Source: Petrolisthes cinctipes (Eukaryota > Arthropoda > Malacostraca > Decapoda > Porcellanidae). Taken from it: a stretch of DNA of 64,000 nucleotides. The notes beneath the pieces are model-generated. The model made no database searches, had not been told where the DNA came from, and worked only from the letters and a program-made list of their open reading frames with translations. Each line of letters begins with the position of its first letter. Positions within the stretch are counted from its first letter, which is position 1. This document shows positions 1-12,051 of the stretch, piece by piece. The position numbers and the translations under genes were made by a program. Location: contig JAWQEG010000082.1 of NCBI GenBank assembly GCA_033782935.1, positions 2,788,501-2,852,500 of the forward strand, in the 5' to 3' direction.

Positions 1-617
1 GCAGGTGGTATATCTTCTTCTGGCGGTATTGGCCTATTAAGAACTATCTCAAAGTGCTCTTTCCATCTGTTTTTAATATCTCCATCTTTAGTCAGTAAAT
101 TACCATCCCTATCTCTAACAGGTATTTACTTGCGTTTCTTGGCATTGCCACTCAGTTTTCTAATTGATTCATATGCTATCCTTTGACTCTGTCCATCATT
201 TCTATTTATTAAAATTTCAGTTTCTGTAACCTTTCCATCTACATATCTTCTTTTATCTCTCCTTGCCAACCTTTTGACTTCTGAATGCAAACTCCAATAC
301 TCAGCTCTTGCTATCTCAATCTCATTATCATCATCACAATGCATCTCACTCCTCAATTTCGCTTCACGTCTCTTTTGTATCATATCCCACGTTTCACCTG
401 ACATCCATGTCTTTCTCCTACATCTACGTCTTCTTCCGATCGTACGATCAGCAGTTTCATGCAAAATTTTGTTCACATCTCCCCACACCTCATCCACACT
501 TCTCTCCCCCTCTTCCAACGCATCCAGCACCAAGAACCTATTTCTGCATTCTAATCGAAACTCTTCCCTTTCCTCTCCTTCCCTTCTAAGTGCATCAATA
601 TCATACCCCAATATCAT
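1..617 (-). pseudogene. RTE-like LINE fragment, linker between endonuclease and RT
   Basis: Read on the minus strand from 617 down to 1, this is the linker found between the endonuclease and reverse transcriptase of RTE-type non-LTR elements: an arginine-rich stretch, a KTWMSGETWDMIQKRREAK motif, then SGNAKK and, after a stop, LLTKDGDIKNRWKEHFE and LNRP. The 163-residue frame ends with TAA at 126-128, but the same frame continues to the window edge with family-typical residues, so this is a nonsense mutation inside a longer coding region. The RT itself would lie left of the window. Assignment to the RTE group is from motif memory; any LINE with this linker type is possible. Confidence 0.7.
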
Positions 618-624
618 TTACTGA

Positions 625-1586
625 AGGCTATAATGTGCAAAAGTTAGTAGGCAAACAACCAGTATTCCTCCATATAAGGGAAATATAGATTCTTATTCAT
701 AGATATAATTACTTTATATCTATACCATGTCTTTACATAAAAATTGGTAATAAATTACATGATATGCAATGCCATTTAGGCTATACAGAAATTACAGGAT
801 GTTTCACCCTATTCTCTCCAACTCTCCAAGTAATAAATAACATAAACTACTATGATTCCCATCCTTTTTCTGTACAACTATACAAGTAATAAATAATAGG
901 ATGTACTAATTCTCACCCCTTTCTTGTCCAACTAAGCTATACAGTATAAGTAATAAATACAATAACAAGATATGTAACAAGTGTCACTCGTATTCTGTAC
1001 AACTGTAAAACTAATATAAATATTCTAATGGATACGGTATTAATAGGAAATACAATAATTATATCACACCTTTTCTGTCCAAGTAATACAGTAATAGGAA
1101 TGCAATAAGTCTCACCCCTTTTCTGTACACTTATAAAAGTTGTAAATAACAGGAAGGAGCTGCAATACAGAAATTCTCAACACAGGAATAACAATAAAGT
1201 AATTCTCAGCACATCTCTGTACAATACTCCAAGGAAAGAATAATATGAAATGCAATAATTCTCAATCCTCTTCTCTCCAACTGTCCAGATAATACATAAC
1301 AGAAAGTACAGTAATTCCCATCCTTTTTCTGTACAGTACAACTGTGAAAGTAAATAATAATAGAAAATTAAATGTAGTACTGTACTTCTCATACCCTATC
1401 TATGGACAGTGATTCCCATCCTTTTTCTGTACAGCTGTAATAGTAATAATAATAGAAAATGCAATGCAATACTGTACATTTCATACCCTATCTATGTAGC
1501 CTATAATAATTCCCATCCTTGTTCTGTACAACTGTAAAAGTAATAATAATAGAAAATGCAATGCAATACTGTACATTTCATACCCT
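625..1586. repeat. AT-rich degenerate tandem array, left part
   Basis: A roughly 70-90 bp unit recurs many times with indels. Each unit has a 'TTCCCATCC/CTCACCCC-TTTTCTGTACA' core, then 'ACTGTAAAAGTAATAATAATAGAAAATGCAATG'. The array resumes at 6230-6700 after LINE A, and its 1140-1575 part recurs in reverse orientation at 8676-9111. The short frames here are side products of the repeat, not genes. Confidence 0.8.
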
Positions 1587-1601
1587 ATCTATGTAGCCTA
1601 T
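1587..1601. repeat. Left target-site duplication of LINE A
   Basis: ATCTATGTAGCCTAT, repeated exactly at 6215-6229. The array reads through from here to 6230 if LINE A is removed. Confidence 0.9.
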
Positions 1602-1724
1602 CCCCCCCAACGGGAACCGCCTTGACGTGGTGGGGGGGCTTGTGTGTCTCTGAGACCTGGCGAGCTAGACTAGAGGGGGCTCCGGCCCCTGCTCTGCCCC
1701 GATTTCGGGGAGAGAGGGCTTCCC

Positions 1725-2204
1725 ATGCTAGTAAGGTCGCCAGTGAGAGACCAGACTAAATGGTTCCCATGCATTAGGCTGCCAGTACGGGCCAATAGCG
1801 CTGCCCTCCGGAGGGACTGCCCTCTAGGGGCCGTCTTATGTTGGATGGTTGGGTGTCTGGGCCGGGAGATGTTGGGGAAGGGGGTCTCAGCACCGTCGTG
1901 GGCAAACTTTCGAGCCATTGGGGCTGCTTTTTTAAACGAGTGGCCCCGTACAGGACAGGACAGAACCAATGTAATTGTTTCAAAGAATATCCCATCTCAT
2001 ATACCTTCATCTTCTTCTAACATATCAGATGCTTCAGGGACTCGTCTACGGGTCCCAATTACTGCCCCAAGTACTACTCCTCGGGTTCGCTCTTCTTCTA
2101 GTGGCCCAGGATTAGACAAATCTTATTGTTTGAATAAACCCTCAGGTCGAGGTGGTAGTGGGAAGTACCTCCGTGAGGCTTCCCAAAAATCAGTACTAAA
2201 GTAA
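1725..2204 (+). pseudogene. LINE A ORF1 remnant
   Basis: A 159-codon frame rich in Ser, Thr, Pro and Arg that ends at TAA 2202-2204, where the ORF2 frame is already open. It has no CCHC zinc knuckles, which ORF1 of this element type normally carries and which LINE B2 does have at 24110-24260. I therefore read it as a leader joined to the C-terminal end of ORF1 after an internal deletion. The first ATG at 1725 lies in GC-rich leader sequence and may not be the true start. No function can be assigned beyond a presumed RNA-binding role for an intact ORF1. Confidence 0.45.
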
Positions 2205-5200
2205 CACCGTTCAAGGTCATTCAGTGGAATTGCCGTGGCTTGCGTGCTTCTTGGGAGGAACTGCGCGTTCTTCTCTCTAGCTTCTCTCCTGCATGTGTTT
2301 CTCTCCAAGAGACAATGCTTGGGGACTACATTCCTGCCAGTCCTCCAGCATACTCAGCATTTTATTCCAATTAATTTGAAGGGCAGGGTCATCATGGTGG
2401 CTCTGCCATCCTAGTTCACCGAGATATTCCATGCACGAGCCTGGAGCTTGACACTCCGCTCCAGGCTGTTGCAATTAAGGTTTTTATGGACCGCCCGTAC
2501 ACTGTATACAGTCTATACCTTCCTCCCAGTGTTACAGTTGAGAGGGGTGATCTCAACCATCTTGTACGGGACCTTCCATCTCCCTTTATTTTATTGGGTG
2601 ATTTTAATGGTCGTCATCCTCTGTGGGGTGACAGTTCGGTCAACCCCAGGGGTGTTTTATTGGCTTCTTTTATTGAGGATGAGGGATTAGGGGTTTTAAA
2701 TACGGGAGATGTGACACATTTTAATAGCCCTACTGGGACTTTTACCGCCATTGACATTTCCCTTTGCTCACCCAGTGCTCTGTTGGATTTTACTTGGAGA
2801 GTGTTGCCTGACTTATATGGCAGTGACAATTTCCCTATACTTTTAGAAGGTAACAGGTACCAACCACAGTCTCGTCTTCCTAGGTGGAAATTAGAGAAGG
2901 CTGACTGGCAGTTTTTTAGAGAGCTAACTTCTTCGGTCTCTTCTGTAGCCGATTTCGGTAGCTCTGACGAGGCTGTAACATATTTCACTGATATGCTCCA
3001 CTCTGCTGCTCTCAACTCTATCCCTAGAACTTCTGGCTACTTTCCCAAACGTCCTGTCCCTTGGTGGTCACCAGTCTGCACCACTGCTGTGCGGGAGAAG
3101 CGCGCTGCTTTCTCTCGCCTTCGTCGCAATCGTGGGGACCCAACTCTTTTAGAGGACTTCCGACGGGCAAGGGCTCGGGCTAGACGAGTTTTAAAAGAGG
3201 CCCGACGTGCATCTTGGAAGGCCTATGTGTCTTCAATTAATACTAAAACTCCACTCACCCAAGTGTTCAGGAGAGTCCGTAAGATGGCGGGAAAGTTTTC
3301 TCCTAGTTCTCCACCTGTACTTAAGGTCAATGGAATTAAGATCATGGATGGTTTGACAGTGGCCAATACCATGGCGGAGGCTTTTGCAAAGGTCTCCAGC
3401 CGTGACTCTCGACCTCTGGCTGTCAGGCATGAGTTAAGAGCCAAGGAGCGTACAGTCCTGGATTTCACAGGGAACGAGAATGAAAGTTATAACCATATAT
3501 TCACCCTGAGAGACCTGCATTCTGCTCTCTCTCTCTACGGCGACACTTCTCCTGGGCCAGACAACATCCCATATGCAATGTTACGACACTTGGGTGAGGA
3601 AGCGATCTCATTTCTTTTAGCTGTATATAACAGAATCTGGCTGGAGGGTGTCTTCCCTTCTGGGTGGAGGGTTGCTACCATCCTTCCTTTTCTCAAGCCG
3701 GGCAAGGACTCTGGTGTTGCCCTCAATTATCGACCAATTGCCTTGACCTCCTGTCTCTGTAAACTATTTGAAAAGATGGTGAATGTCAGACTGGTATACT
3801 TCTTGGAACGGGGTGATTTTCTGTCTCCGTCCCAGTCTGGCTTTCGTAAATACCGTTCCACTACAGATGCTCTGGTCAGGTTGGAAGCTGCTGCATGTGA
3901 GGCCTTTGCACGACATCAACACCTTGTCTTTGTATTCTTTGATTTAGAGAAAGCCTATGACACTACATGGCAATATGGCATCCTGCAGCAACTCCATTTA
4001 TATGGCCTGCGGGGTCACCTTCCACACTTTCTTAAGGAGTTTCTCAGTGGTCGCAGTTTTTCTGTGAGGGTTGGTACAACCCACTCAGCATCTGTTGCAC
4101 AGGAGGAGGGCATCCCCCAGGGAAGCGTCCTCAGTGTCACATTGTTTGCAGTAGCAATTAATGCCATTGCCTCATCCCTTCCAGACGGTATAGCTAACTC
4201 GATGTACGTTGACGACCTAGCAGTCTGGTTTGCTGCTTCCCGTATGTCAGTGGCGGAGCGGCGCATGCAGCTTGCCCTTGACAGGGTGTCACGTTGGACT
4301 GGTTCTCATGGGTTTCGATTTTCTCCTTCCAAGACAGTTGCTATGCACTTCTGCCGCATCCGAGGCATCCACCCGGATCCGGACTTATTCATGTATGGTC
4401 ATCGGATACGATGTGTCGAGGAGACTCGCTTTTTCGGTCTCCTTTTTGACAAACGTTTGACTTGGGTTCCCCACTTACGTACACTTAAGGTCTCTTGCCT
4501 CAAGGCTCTTAACCTGTTGAGGGTCCTGAGCCATACATCCTGGGGGGCTGATCGGGCCACCCTGCTCCGCCTATACCATGTTCTTATTAGGTCAAAACTC
4601 GACTATGGGTGTGAGGTGTACTCTTCTGCCACCGATGCCCGTCTCAGAGTTTTAGACCCTGTTCATCATGCTGGAGTACGTCTGGCGACCGGAGCTTTCA
4701 GGTCGTCCCCAATCCCCAGTCTCCTGGTGGACGCTAATGAGCCACCTCTTGATCTCCGTCGTCAGTCCTTGATGGTTCGTTGTTGGCATCGATTACATCG
4801 ACTTCCTGACTCCCTACCTTGCTTGGCGGTGTCATCTGATATCATGTCTCAGTACTACCTTTTACATTCTCGTGCACCATGGCTCTTTGGCTTCCGGGTC
4901 AGGAAGGCTATGGAGGAGATGTGCATAGATGACTACCAGATTTGTCCTGTGAGGGTCCCCAGGGTGGCTCCATGGCTTCTTCCAGAAGTTTTCCCCTGCA
5001 CCTGCTTTACAGACAAGAAGGAATTTCTTCCTCCTCCAGTGGCTCGTTCCCTCTTTTTAGAACATGCCTTCACTCACAGGGAATCCCTCCCTGTGTACAC
5101 TGATGGGTCAAAGTCTGATGCTGGAGTTGGCTTTGGAGTTGTCTTTCCTGACTTTTGCCGTGGAGGCAGGCTCCCTTCTGTCATGTCTATTTTTACTGCT

Positions 5201-5923
5201 GAGCTCTCGGCCATTTTATATGCCCTCCAAGTGATTTTTACTCTCCCTCAGCCTTCGTTTACTATTTTTAGCGATTCCTGTAGTGCCTTGCAGGCCTTGT
5301 GCAATTTTAACTCTTCCCATCCCCTGGTGTTGGCCATTCTTGAGTGGCTTGTCCTCCTGGGTCGTCGTGGCCGGAAAGTCACTTTTTGTTGGGTCCCGGC
5401 CCATGTGGGTGTTGATGGGAATGAGCGGGCTGACGCCCTGGCTAAGGCTGTGGTCTCCAATTCCCGGCCTCCTGCCAGGCGTCATCCTGTTCCTGCAGTG
5501 GACCTTCGACCCTACATAGATGCTACCGTTCGTTCCTGCTGGCAGGACAGATGGGACGCCGTCGGGGCTAACAAGCTCCGCGACATCCGCCAGCGTCTTG
5601 GTTTGTGGAGCTACAGTGGCCTGTCCCGCCGGTGGGAGACAGCTCTTGTCCGTCTCCGCATTGGCCACACATTATTGACTCATGGCTTTTTAATGGAGAG
5701 GGCTCACCCTCCCTACTGTGATGATTGTCTTGTCCCTTTGACAGTACGGCATCTTATTGTCGAGTGTCCCAGCCTTGGGGACCTTCGTCGTAGGCACCTC
5801 TCCGAGTACCGGAAGGGTGACGGTTCTTACAGTCTCTCCCAGGTGCTTGGGGAGGAGGCTTGTAGTGTGGGAGGGAACACCCTCTCCTATGTGGAGGAGG
5901 CTGGCCTCCTCCAAAAGTTGTGA
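2204..5923 (+). pseudogene. LINE A ORF2: endonuclease-RT-RNase H polyprotein with one nonsense codon
   Basis: Reverse-transcription polyprotein. The frame is open from 2204 with no good ATG near its start. The APE-type endonuclease begins at QWNCRG (catalytic Asn) and SLQET (catalytic Glu), and continues with LGDFNGRHPLWG and GSDNFPI. A single TAA at 2372-2374 interrupts it; after that 1145 codons are open. RT: SGPDNIPYAML (about 3550), FFDLEKAYDTTW, GIPQGSVLS and the YVDD catalytic box (about 4204). RNase H: YTDGSKSD, AELSA, FSDS and NERADALAK, so all four acidic residues are kept (5095-5450). A C-terminal CCHC (CDDCLVPLTVRHLIVEC) lies near 5720. Apart from the one stop it looks fully functional. 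The next Met, at 2486, would give a protein lacking half the endonuclease. Confidence 0.92.
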
Positions 5924-6146
5924 ATTTTATTATATTTATGGCTCTTTAGATAGTTCAACGTTTTCTTATCTTTTATATATTTTACTTGAATTAGTCAGGT
6001 TTTTTTTTTTTTTTTTTTTTTTTGTATGAATGTGCCTTTTAGTTTGTATGTTCTTTTATTCATGCTGCCTATCCCTTTCGGGGTGGAGAAGTCTGTTTAG
6101 TTTGTGTAAATATTTTATTAATGATGTAGATGACTACTCTGTGTTG

Positions 6147-6214
6147 GGCGGTATATGACCATAGCTGTTGCGCCGCCAAATGCCTCATGGCATTTCTAAA
6201 TCAATCAATCAATA
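6147..6214 (+). other. LINE A 3' structural end
   Basis: The 3' end can fold: a GGCGG/CCGCC pair (6147-6151 with 6173-6177) is followed by a perfect stem AAATGCC-TCAT-GGCATTT (6178-6195), then the (TCAA)n tail. A 3' hairpin before a short tail is a common recognition signal for the element's own RT. LINEs B1 and B2 have a comparable GGC...GCC hairpin just before their tails. The structure is seen in sequence; its role is inferred. Confidence 0.6.
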
Positions 6215-6229
6215 ATCTATGTAGCCTAT
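6215..6229. repeat. Right target-site duplication of LINE A
   Basis: ATCTATGTAGCCTAT, identical to 1587-1601, directly after the (TCAA)n tail. Confidence 0.9.
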
Positions 6230-6700
6230 AATAATTCCCATCCTTGTTCTGTACAACTGTAAAAGTAATAATAATAGAAAATGCAATGCAATACTGTACA
6301 TTTCATGCCCTATCTATGTAGCCTATAATAATAATTCCCATCCTAGTTCTGTACAACTGTAAAAGAAAATGCAATACAGTACTGTACTTCTCATAACCTT
6401 TCTATACATCTGTACAAGTAATAGATCAGAGGATATGCAATAACCCTTTTACCTTTTCTGTCCAATAAGTAATAACTACAGGAAAAGCAATACAGTAAAT
6501 TTCAACACATCTTTGTACATAACTCCAAGTAAGGAATATTCGGAAATGCAATAATTCTCACCCCTTTTCTGTCTATCTGTCCAGGTAAACAATTAGAAGA
6601 AATTAAATTACTTTCACATCTTTCCTATCCAACCAGTGATAAATTAGAGGAATGGCAGTAACTTTTACACATTTACTGTAACTGTTCTTCTAAATACTGT
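6230..6700. repeat. AT-rich degenerate tandem array, right part
   Basis: Continuation of the 625-1586 array after LINE A, with the same core units, fading into unique AT-rich sequence near 6700. Confidence 0.8.
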
Positions 6701-8489
6701 ACTTACCTTACCTCATATTTTACTAAACCAGAAATTGACCCAACCAGGGCTGTAGGGCTGTAGATTTCTCCCTCTTGCTCTCTAAGTGCAAATACAAAGT
6801 ACAATATATCCTTCTCTTTTCTAAATACTTTTATTGAAGCTGTCTACCAATAAATATTATATCAGTGGTTCGTCTCTAAGGTATGACATCATATTTCATT
6901 TCAGTAATATATACTCTTTATGTAATCATACTCCTTAGAACTCTGTACATGACTTTCATGATGTAAGTATGGAAAAGTATTTTTTTTAGAAAGCTACAAG
7001 GTTTCAGTAATCATTACTAACACCGAGCCATGAAACTATATGGGTTAGTCTGTACACAAACTAGGTGCGTTCCTGTTATAGGGCTTATAACTGGTCATTA
7101 CAAATAATTCTCTGTACTCAATGACTTTCAAACTACTTATATATATTCATAAAAGTGACAATGTGAAAATAAAGTGTAAACTAACGTCAATGTGTCCACA
7201 GTTACGAGCACACTATAATAGTACTACTATGATTTTCTCATGGAGAGCAGTACATCCAAGCCAGACCGGATACAAGATGTTATCAAGGAGGAGAGTGGCT
7301 GGACACACTACTACTGTAGTTTCGACAATACCGCTCTCCGTAAGAGTAGTAATTTAATTTTAACCTAATTCAATTTTAACAGCTTAGGCTGTACAGTTAT
7401 CATGATTATGATAGGTTGATAAGCCACATCCATGGATGAAGCTGGCTTATCGAATACCACGGTGATGCAGGACAATAAAGGTGTGTGTAGACTGTAGAGG
7501 GATGGTTCCCAGCACACTCGCGACTTATGATTAATTTATGTTGTCATCTTTGCCCAATCTGTCAGTGACCACATAGTAATGTGAACACTGGAGGCTGCTA
7601 AAGTTCACTGAAATTATCAATCTATAGGGATACCCTTGGTCGGAGTTGAAAGGAAACTATTATGACAATTGTCGATACACAACTAACACTTATCCTTAAT
7701 GGTAGAAAAAAAAATAAACTCTGGAAATTATTATTATTGACTAATTGTCTTCGTCACAGATTAATAAGCATATTATAATGACAAACATTTAGGGGCGAGC
7801 CTATAGAAAATTATGGGCAACTCACTGTCTAGATAGTATCTGGACCGTGGGGCAACTGTGGTTGTATGACATGTTCTAGTAACATGTTATGTGCTCAGAC
7901 ATCACACTCAGAATATTATACTTTACGTAAAGTAACTATAAGTAACTATATCATGCAGAACATGTAATAATAATTACTCAAGGATGTGTTGGTTTTCACT
8001 GGCCGATGTTGAACATTCATAACGACGAATAACATCGGAGGCCACCTGCTGCCTCACTACCTGACCAACGTGACTGTTGCAGTAATAGTGTATAGTATAG
8101 AACTGAAAACACACACAATGACAAAGGATTCTCCTTTCCACCACAATGTTGTGGTAAAAAACTTCATATTTGTTTTGCATTAGTTTATATGCCATTGCTT
8201 TATATGTTAGTTTTGTATTATTGCTTTCACTACCCTCCCCCCCTACAATTCCCCCCACTCTGCTTCCCGACACCATCTCACCACTCTCAACCCCCACCCC
8301 ACACCCTCGATCCCCCAGCACCCTCCCCTAAACTCATACTGGCAAGTGTTTCGGGTAAGTGAGTCGAAACTGGCGGTTCACACCTTGTGGGATACAGTGA
8401 TACACACATTGGCAACGCTGAGTGATGAACGCGTTAGTGGAAGAGACTGTACACACACATCACAATCTTTAGCCCACCTGAGTCAGAGC
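6701..8489. other. AT-rich sequence with no recognised feature
   Basis: Short frames at 7121-7357 and 7974-8321 show no family motif and no codon pattern that convinces me. The GA/CCCC-rich patch near 8230-8330 is low complexity. I see no gene, RNA or element ends here. Confidence 0.5.
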
Positions 8490-8616
8490 CCGAGATCTGA
8501 AGTAGGCGGTTTCTGGACGACAGCCCACCGAAAACCTCCATTGGTTCGAAATGTGTGTGGCCTCATGATGGTATGTGTGGGCTGTCGTCCAGAAACCTTC
8601 TGTTTCAAATCTCAGG
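8490..8616. repeat. Inverted repeat able to form a long hairpin
   Basis: 8508-8528 and 8577-8597 are exact reverse complements over 21 bp (GGTTTCTGGACGACAGCCCAC). Imperfect pairing continues outward to about 8490 and 8616, giving roughly 38-bp arms around a 48-bp loop. It may be a small foldback element or a fossil hairpin; no TIR-plus-target-duplication pattern was seen. Confidence 0.75.
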
Positions 8617-8675
8617 TTTCAACTCGGGTGGGGTAGGGATTGTGGTGCCCGACTGTACATACTTTAGATAGGTTA

Positions 8676-9111
8676 TGAGAAGTAACGTACTGCATTGCAT
8701 TTTCTATTATTATTACTTTTACAGTTGTACAGAACAAGGATGGGAATTATTATAGGCTACATAGATAGGGTATGAAATGTACAGTATTGCATTGCATTTT
8801 CTATTATTATTACTATTACAGCTGTACAGAAAAAGGATGGGAATCACTGTCCATAGATAGGGTATGAGAAGTACAGTACTACATTTAATTTTCTATTATT
8901 ATTTACTTTCACAGTTGTACTGTACAGAAAATGGATGGGAATTACTGTACTTTCTGTTATGTATTATCTGGACAGTTGGAGAGAAGAGGATTGAGAATTA
9001 TTGCATTTCCTATTATTCTTTACTTGGAGTTTTGTACAGAGATGTGCTGAGAATTACTTTATTGTTATTCCTGTGTTGAGAAATTCTGTATTGCAGTTCC
9101 TTCCTGTTATT
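8676..9111. repeat. Inverted copy of the 1140-1575 array segment
   Basis: Reverse-complemented, this closely matches 1140-1575, including the single-copy variants of that segment. One consequence is two nearly identical 71-residue mirror frames (1177-1392 minus, 8864-9079 plus); these are not genes. Confidence 0.9.
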
Positions 9112-9190
9112 TACAAAGGACATTCAAACAGCAACAAATCCTTTTGAGGCTGCTTGATTTAGCTATTCAAACTAACCTACAAGGGTGAGG
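9112..9190 (-). mobile_element. 3' terminal scrap of a CR1-like LINE
   Basis: The reverse complement contains the 'GCAGCCTC...TTGCTGTTTGAATGTCCTTTGT' 3' end that is also seen at 15339-15393 after LINE E and, more loosely, at 51805-51842. No coding sequence is attached. Confidence 0.55.
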
Positions 9191-9239
9191 GAAAGTATAG
9201 CAAAGAAGGCAGCAAAGGAAAAAATACACACACACGACA

Positions 9240-9242
<3 letters not shown>

Positions 9243-9294
<52 letters not shown>

Positions 9295-9312
9295 ATAACA
9301 TCATAAATACTG

Positions 9313-9375
<63 letters not shown>
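9243..9375. repeat. (GA)n and (TA)n microsatellites
   Basis: A (GA)n run at 9243-9292 is followed by a (TA)n run at about 9316-9375. Confidence 0.95.
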
Positions 9376-9376
<1 letters not shown>

Positions 9377-10194
9377 TAGCGTAATCTTGATTCACCAAGT
9401 AGAATATATATTATGAGCGAAGTTGCCTGTGGCAAAGTTTTTAGGGTAGTTATAGCAAAAATTATACTACGTTCTCCATCCTTGATACTATTTCCTCCTC
9501 TCGGATATATAGTAAATCTCTGATGTGAACGAGGATAAGAGTATCCTTTAGTATGGATGAAGTAAGATGAAAATGACAAAAGTTGTGTGGAGGGTACCCA
9601 GGACTGAGGGTTTGGAGGCCGCCGTAGGGTACTCTTCAAGTTGGAGAGAGTGTGAAAGTATTTATTGCCAGAATTTCATAGGGCAGGGAGGCGAGGACTG
9701 ACGGTCACCCACCAGTACAAAACTATATACAAATTCATTCCACCCTGGCACCCTTAGTTGATAGTTGTCAAGAGATAACCGAAGATAAGGGTAGTCGTAC
9801 AATTAGTATTCCCGAAGGGAGAAGGAAATGGACATTGCGAAATGAAGGAGAGGGTGTGTGTGTGAGAGCTCAAGTCACCAACACACCAGGTCAGTACTGC
9901 TTGGCTTCAGTGGCCTGGCACAATGGCACATTGACCTCGTACGCCTGGCAGCTGCGCGTCAACCGCTCAGTTCAAAATAATGGCAGAAACTTCTTCTTTT
10001 ATTCGGCTTTTTTGTAATAAAATAAAACTTTCAGGGTATATTTTCGTACTTATAAGACATATAAACGTACAATAAAAATAAAGAAATTAATAATAACTCC
10101 CTAAATGAGCTTAAATTAATTAATTATTATTCAAAATATTGACTACAGCGGCATCGATCATACTCACATATTATCCTGTACCCATCCAATTCAA
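9376..10194. other. Unassigned sequence upstream of LINE E
   Basis: No frame with a recognised domain. The end of this stretch may belong to the LINE E leader, but I could not place that element's 5' end. Confidence 0.4.
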
Positions 10195-10327
10195 TACCTG
10201 ACATCACCTTACCCTACCTATAACCTCACCTCGCCCCCAACCCAACTCTTCACCTCACCTCACCTCACCTAAGGCTACCCTACCTGAACCCAACCGTCCT
10301 TTATCTCTCACCTCACTTCACCCCAAT

Positions 10328-11292
10328 ATGGCACCTCAACATACATGTAGTATATGTACGGAAAGGTTCGGACCTTCCATATTTGAAAACGTAGACGAAC
10401 TTATTTGTCGATTTTGCCGGATACGAGACGAATTAAATGAAAAATTAAACAAGGCATGCCTAAAAATCGATTCCCTGACGACGAAGATTGATGCATTGCA
10501 AGAATTCGCGACCTTGAATGTCGGTGTACAACAGCAAACTACCCAGGAGAATACACCAGCCATTATTACCAATACCGTACCAGTACCCGGCCTGACCCCC
10601 GCTCCCCCTCAGGGAGATGATCATTTTAGAATAGTAAGAAATAATGTTTATCCTACTCCCAGAAATATTATCCCAGTAACCTGCCACAATCGCTTCCAGA
10701 TTCTGGCAGAATCAGGTGACACAGAAAACGAGCCCGAAACTAGACTAGTCGGTGACTCAATAATTCGTGGCCAGCTTACAGAATTCTGTGCTTGGGCACC
10801 TAAAACCAAAAAGCGCTTCTGCATCCCTGGTGGTGGTGTGGATGACGTAACCGGAGTATTAAAAGTTTTCTATGCAAATGCACGAAGCATCCGTAATAAG
10901 TTTTCAGATCTAGAAGAAATAGTGTTTACAGAAAGTTATGACATAATTGGTATTACAGAATCTTGGTTAAATACAGAAGATAGAGACTTCCTAGCAGAAT
11001 ATACACTTCCCGCCTATAAATCATTCGGAAGGAGCCGAAATGATAAGAATGAAGGTGGCGTGTTAATGTACATTAAAGAAAAACTTTACCCAATTTTGAT
11101 ATTGAAGCCACAAATCGATAACGTCGACATATCCTATGTGCTTCTAAAAGATGCTTATGGTCCAAAAATAATAATTGCCCTAATATACCGTCCTCCAGCT
11201 CAGCCAGTGCAAACCGATCGAGACATATACGAACAAATTGCAGAAAAATATAACGAGCACGACGCCATAATTTTTGGAGATCTCAATCTCCT
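10328..11292 (+). pseudogene. LINE E N-terminal zinc domain, GDS-type domain and start of endonuclease
   Basis: Open from ATG 10328. The N-terminus has two CX2C pairs (CSIC, CRFC) followed by a heptad-like helix (residues about 35-65). Then comes RLVGDSIIRGQL with CIPGGGVDDVT, the GDSL/esterase-like module seen in ORF1-type domains of CR1-like elements. The endonuclease starts at VFYANARSIRNKF (Asn) and GITESWL (Glu) and reaches IIFGDLNL, where the transposon begins. The listed frame runs on into transposon sequence, which is not part of the protein. The coding continues at 12973 in the matching frame. Confidence 0.85.
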
Positions 11293-12051
11293 ACTATGCA
11301 TTTCAGGCCCCGCGAATCACGGTTTTTCGCGATTTTCAGCCAAAGTAATGTTTAATAGGATTGGTACTTTGGCACAGTGTACAACACACCCCAGCCTAAT
11401 TTTGAGTTGGGTTTTGCAAAGACAAATATTCTTTAATAAGGTGTTTACTCCTGACTCTGATGGCATAGCCGAGCATCGCCAACGTGGACATTCGAACACC
11501 TACTACTCCCCAATCCAATCCTCCCTCGCTCTCCCCCTCATCATTCTCTCCTCTCACATCCGTCCCTACCTCCCTCCCTCTCATCCCCCCCATTCACTCC
11601 TCCCTCATCCCATTTGCTTTTCCTCTCCGTCGCCCCTTTTACCATGTGAGATTAGGAGGTTACGTATGTTATGGTAAGTACTTATTATTTCAATATGCAA
11701 AAATATAGTGTAAAGCCTCCGACAATCAAGCCTGTGATATAGGGTGGTGCGGAAATAAGTGTTCGTGATAGAACTGTTATAAATGCAAGTTCATTCCCAA
11801 TATCCTCATGTGCATTTAATCTTTCAATTATGTAACCCTCATATTCGCATCAACATTTTAATAATTTTATTCCATGACAATAGTTAATAAAATTACAATT
11901 CACACCTTACAATATGTCACAAAGTTACATAATAATGAGTGTATGATTGATGAGAGTGTTCTTTGTGGGTATGGGGATGGAGGTATGAGATAAGGTGAGG
12001 TAACAGGAGCTTACCCAGAGGCTGGGCCCTATTGAGGGTTGACAGGTATTT

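Larger units (their letters stand above)
1602..6214 (+). mobile_element. LINE A: full-length I-like non-LTR retrotransposon
   Basis: About 4.6 kb between exact 15-bp target duplications, ending in a short (TCAA)n tail, the signature of target-primed reverse transcription. It starts with a C-run and a GC-rich leader, followed by a small ORF1 remnant and a long ORF2 with endonuclease, RT, RNase H and a C-terminal CCHC. RNase H downstream of RT places it in the I group in the broad sense (I/Nimb-like); the clade name is inferred. ORF2 has one in-frame stop and ORF1 lacks the zinc knuckles present in LINE B2, so this copy cannot be autonomous. Confidence 0.9.

Noticed and set aside
1177..1392. 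71-residue frame with a near-identical mirror at 8864-9079
   Set aside because: The similarity comes from the inverted array segment; the content is AT-rich repeat without protein features.
5216..5668. Minus-strand 150-residue frame
   Set aside because: Antisense shadow of the RNase H part of LINE A ORF2.
7121..7357. Possible short host gene
   Set aside because: No recognised motif, no splice-consistent neighbours and ordinary AT-rich composition.
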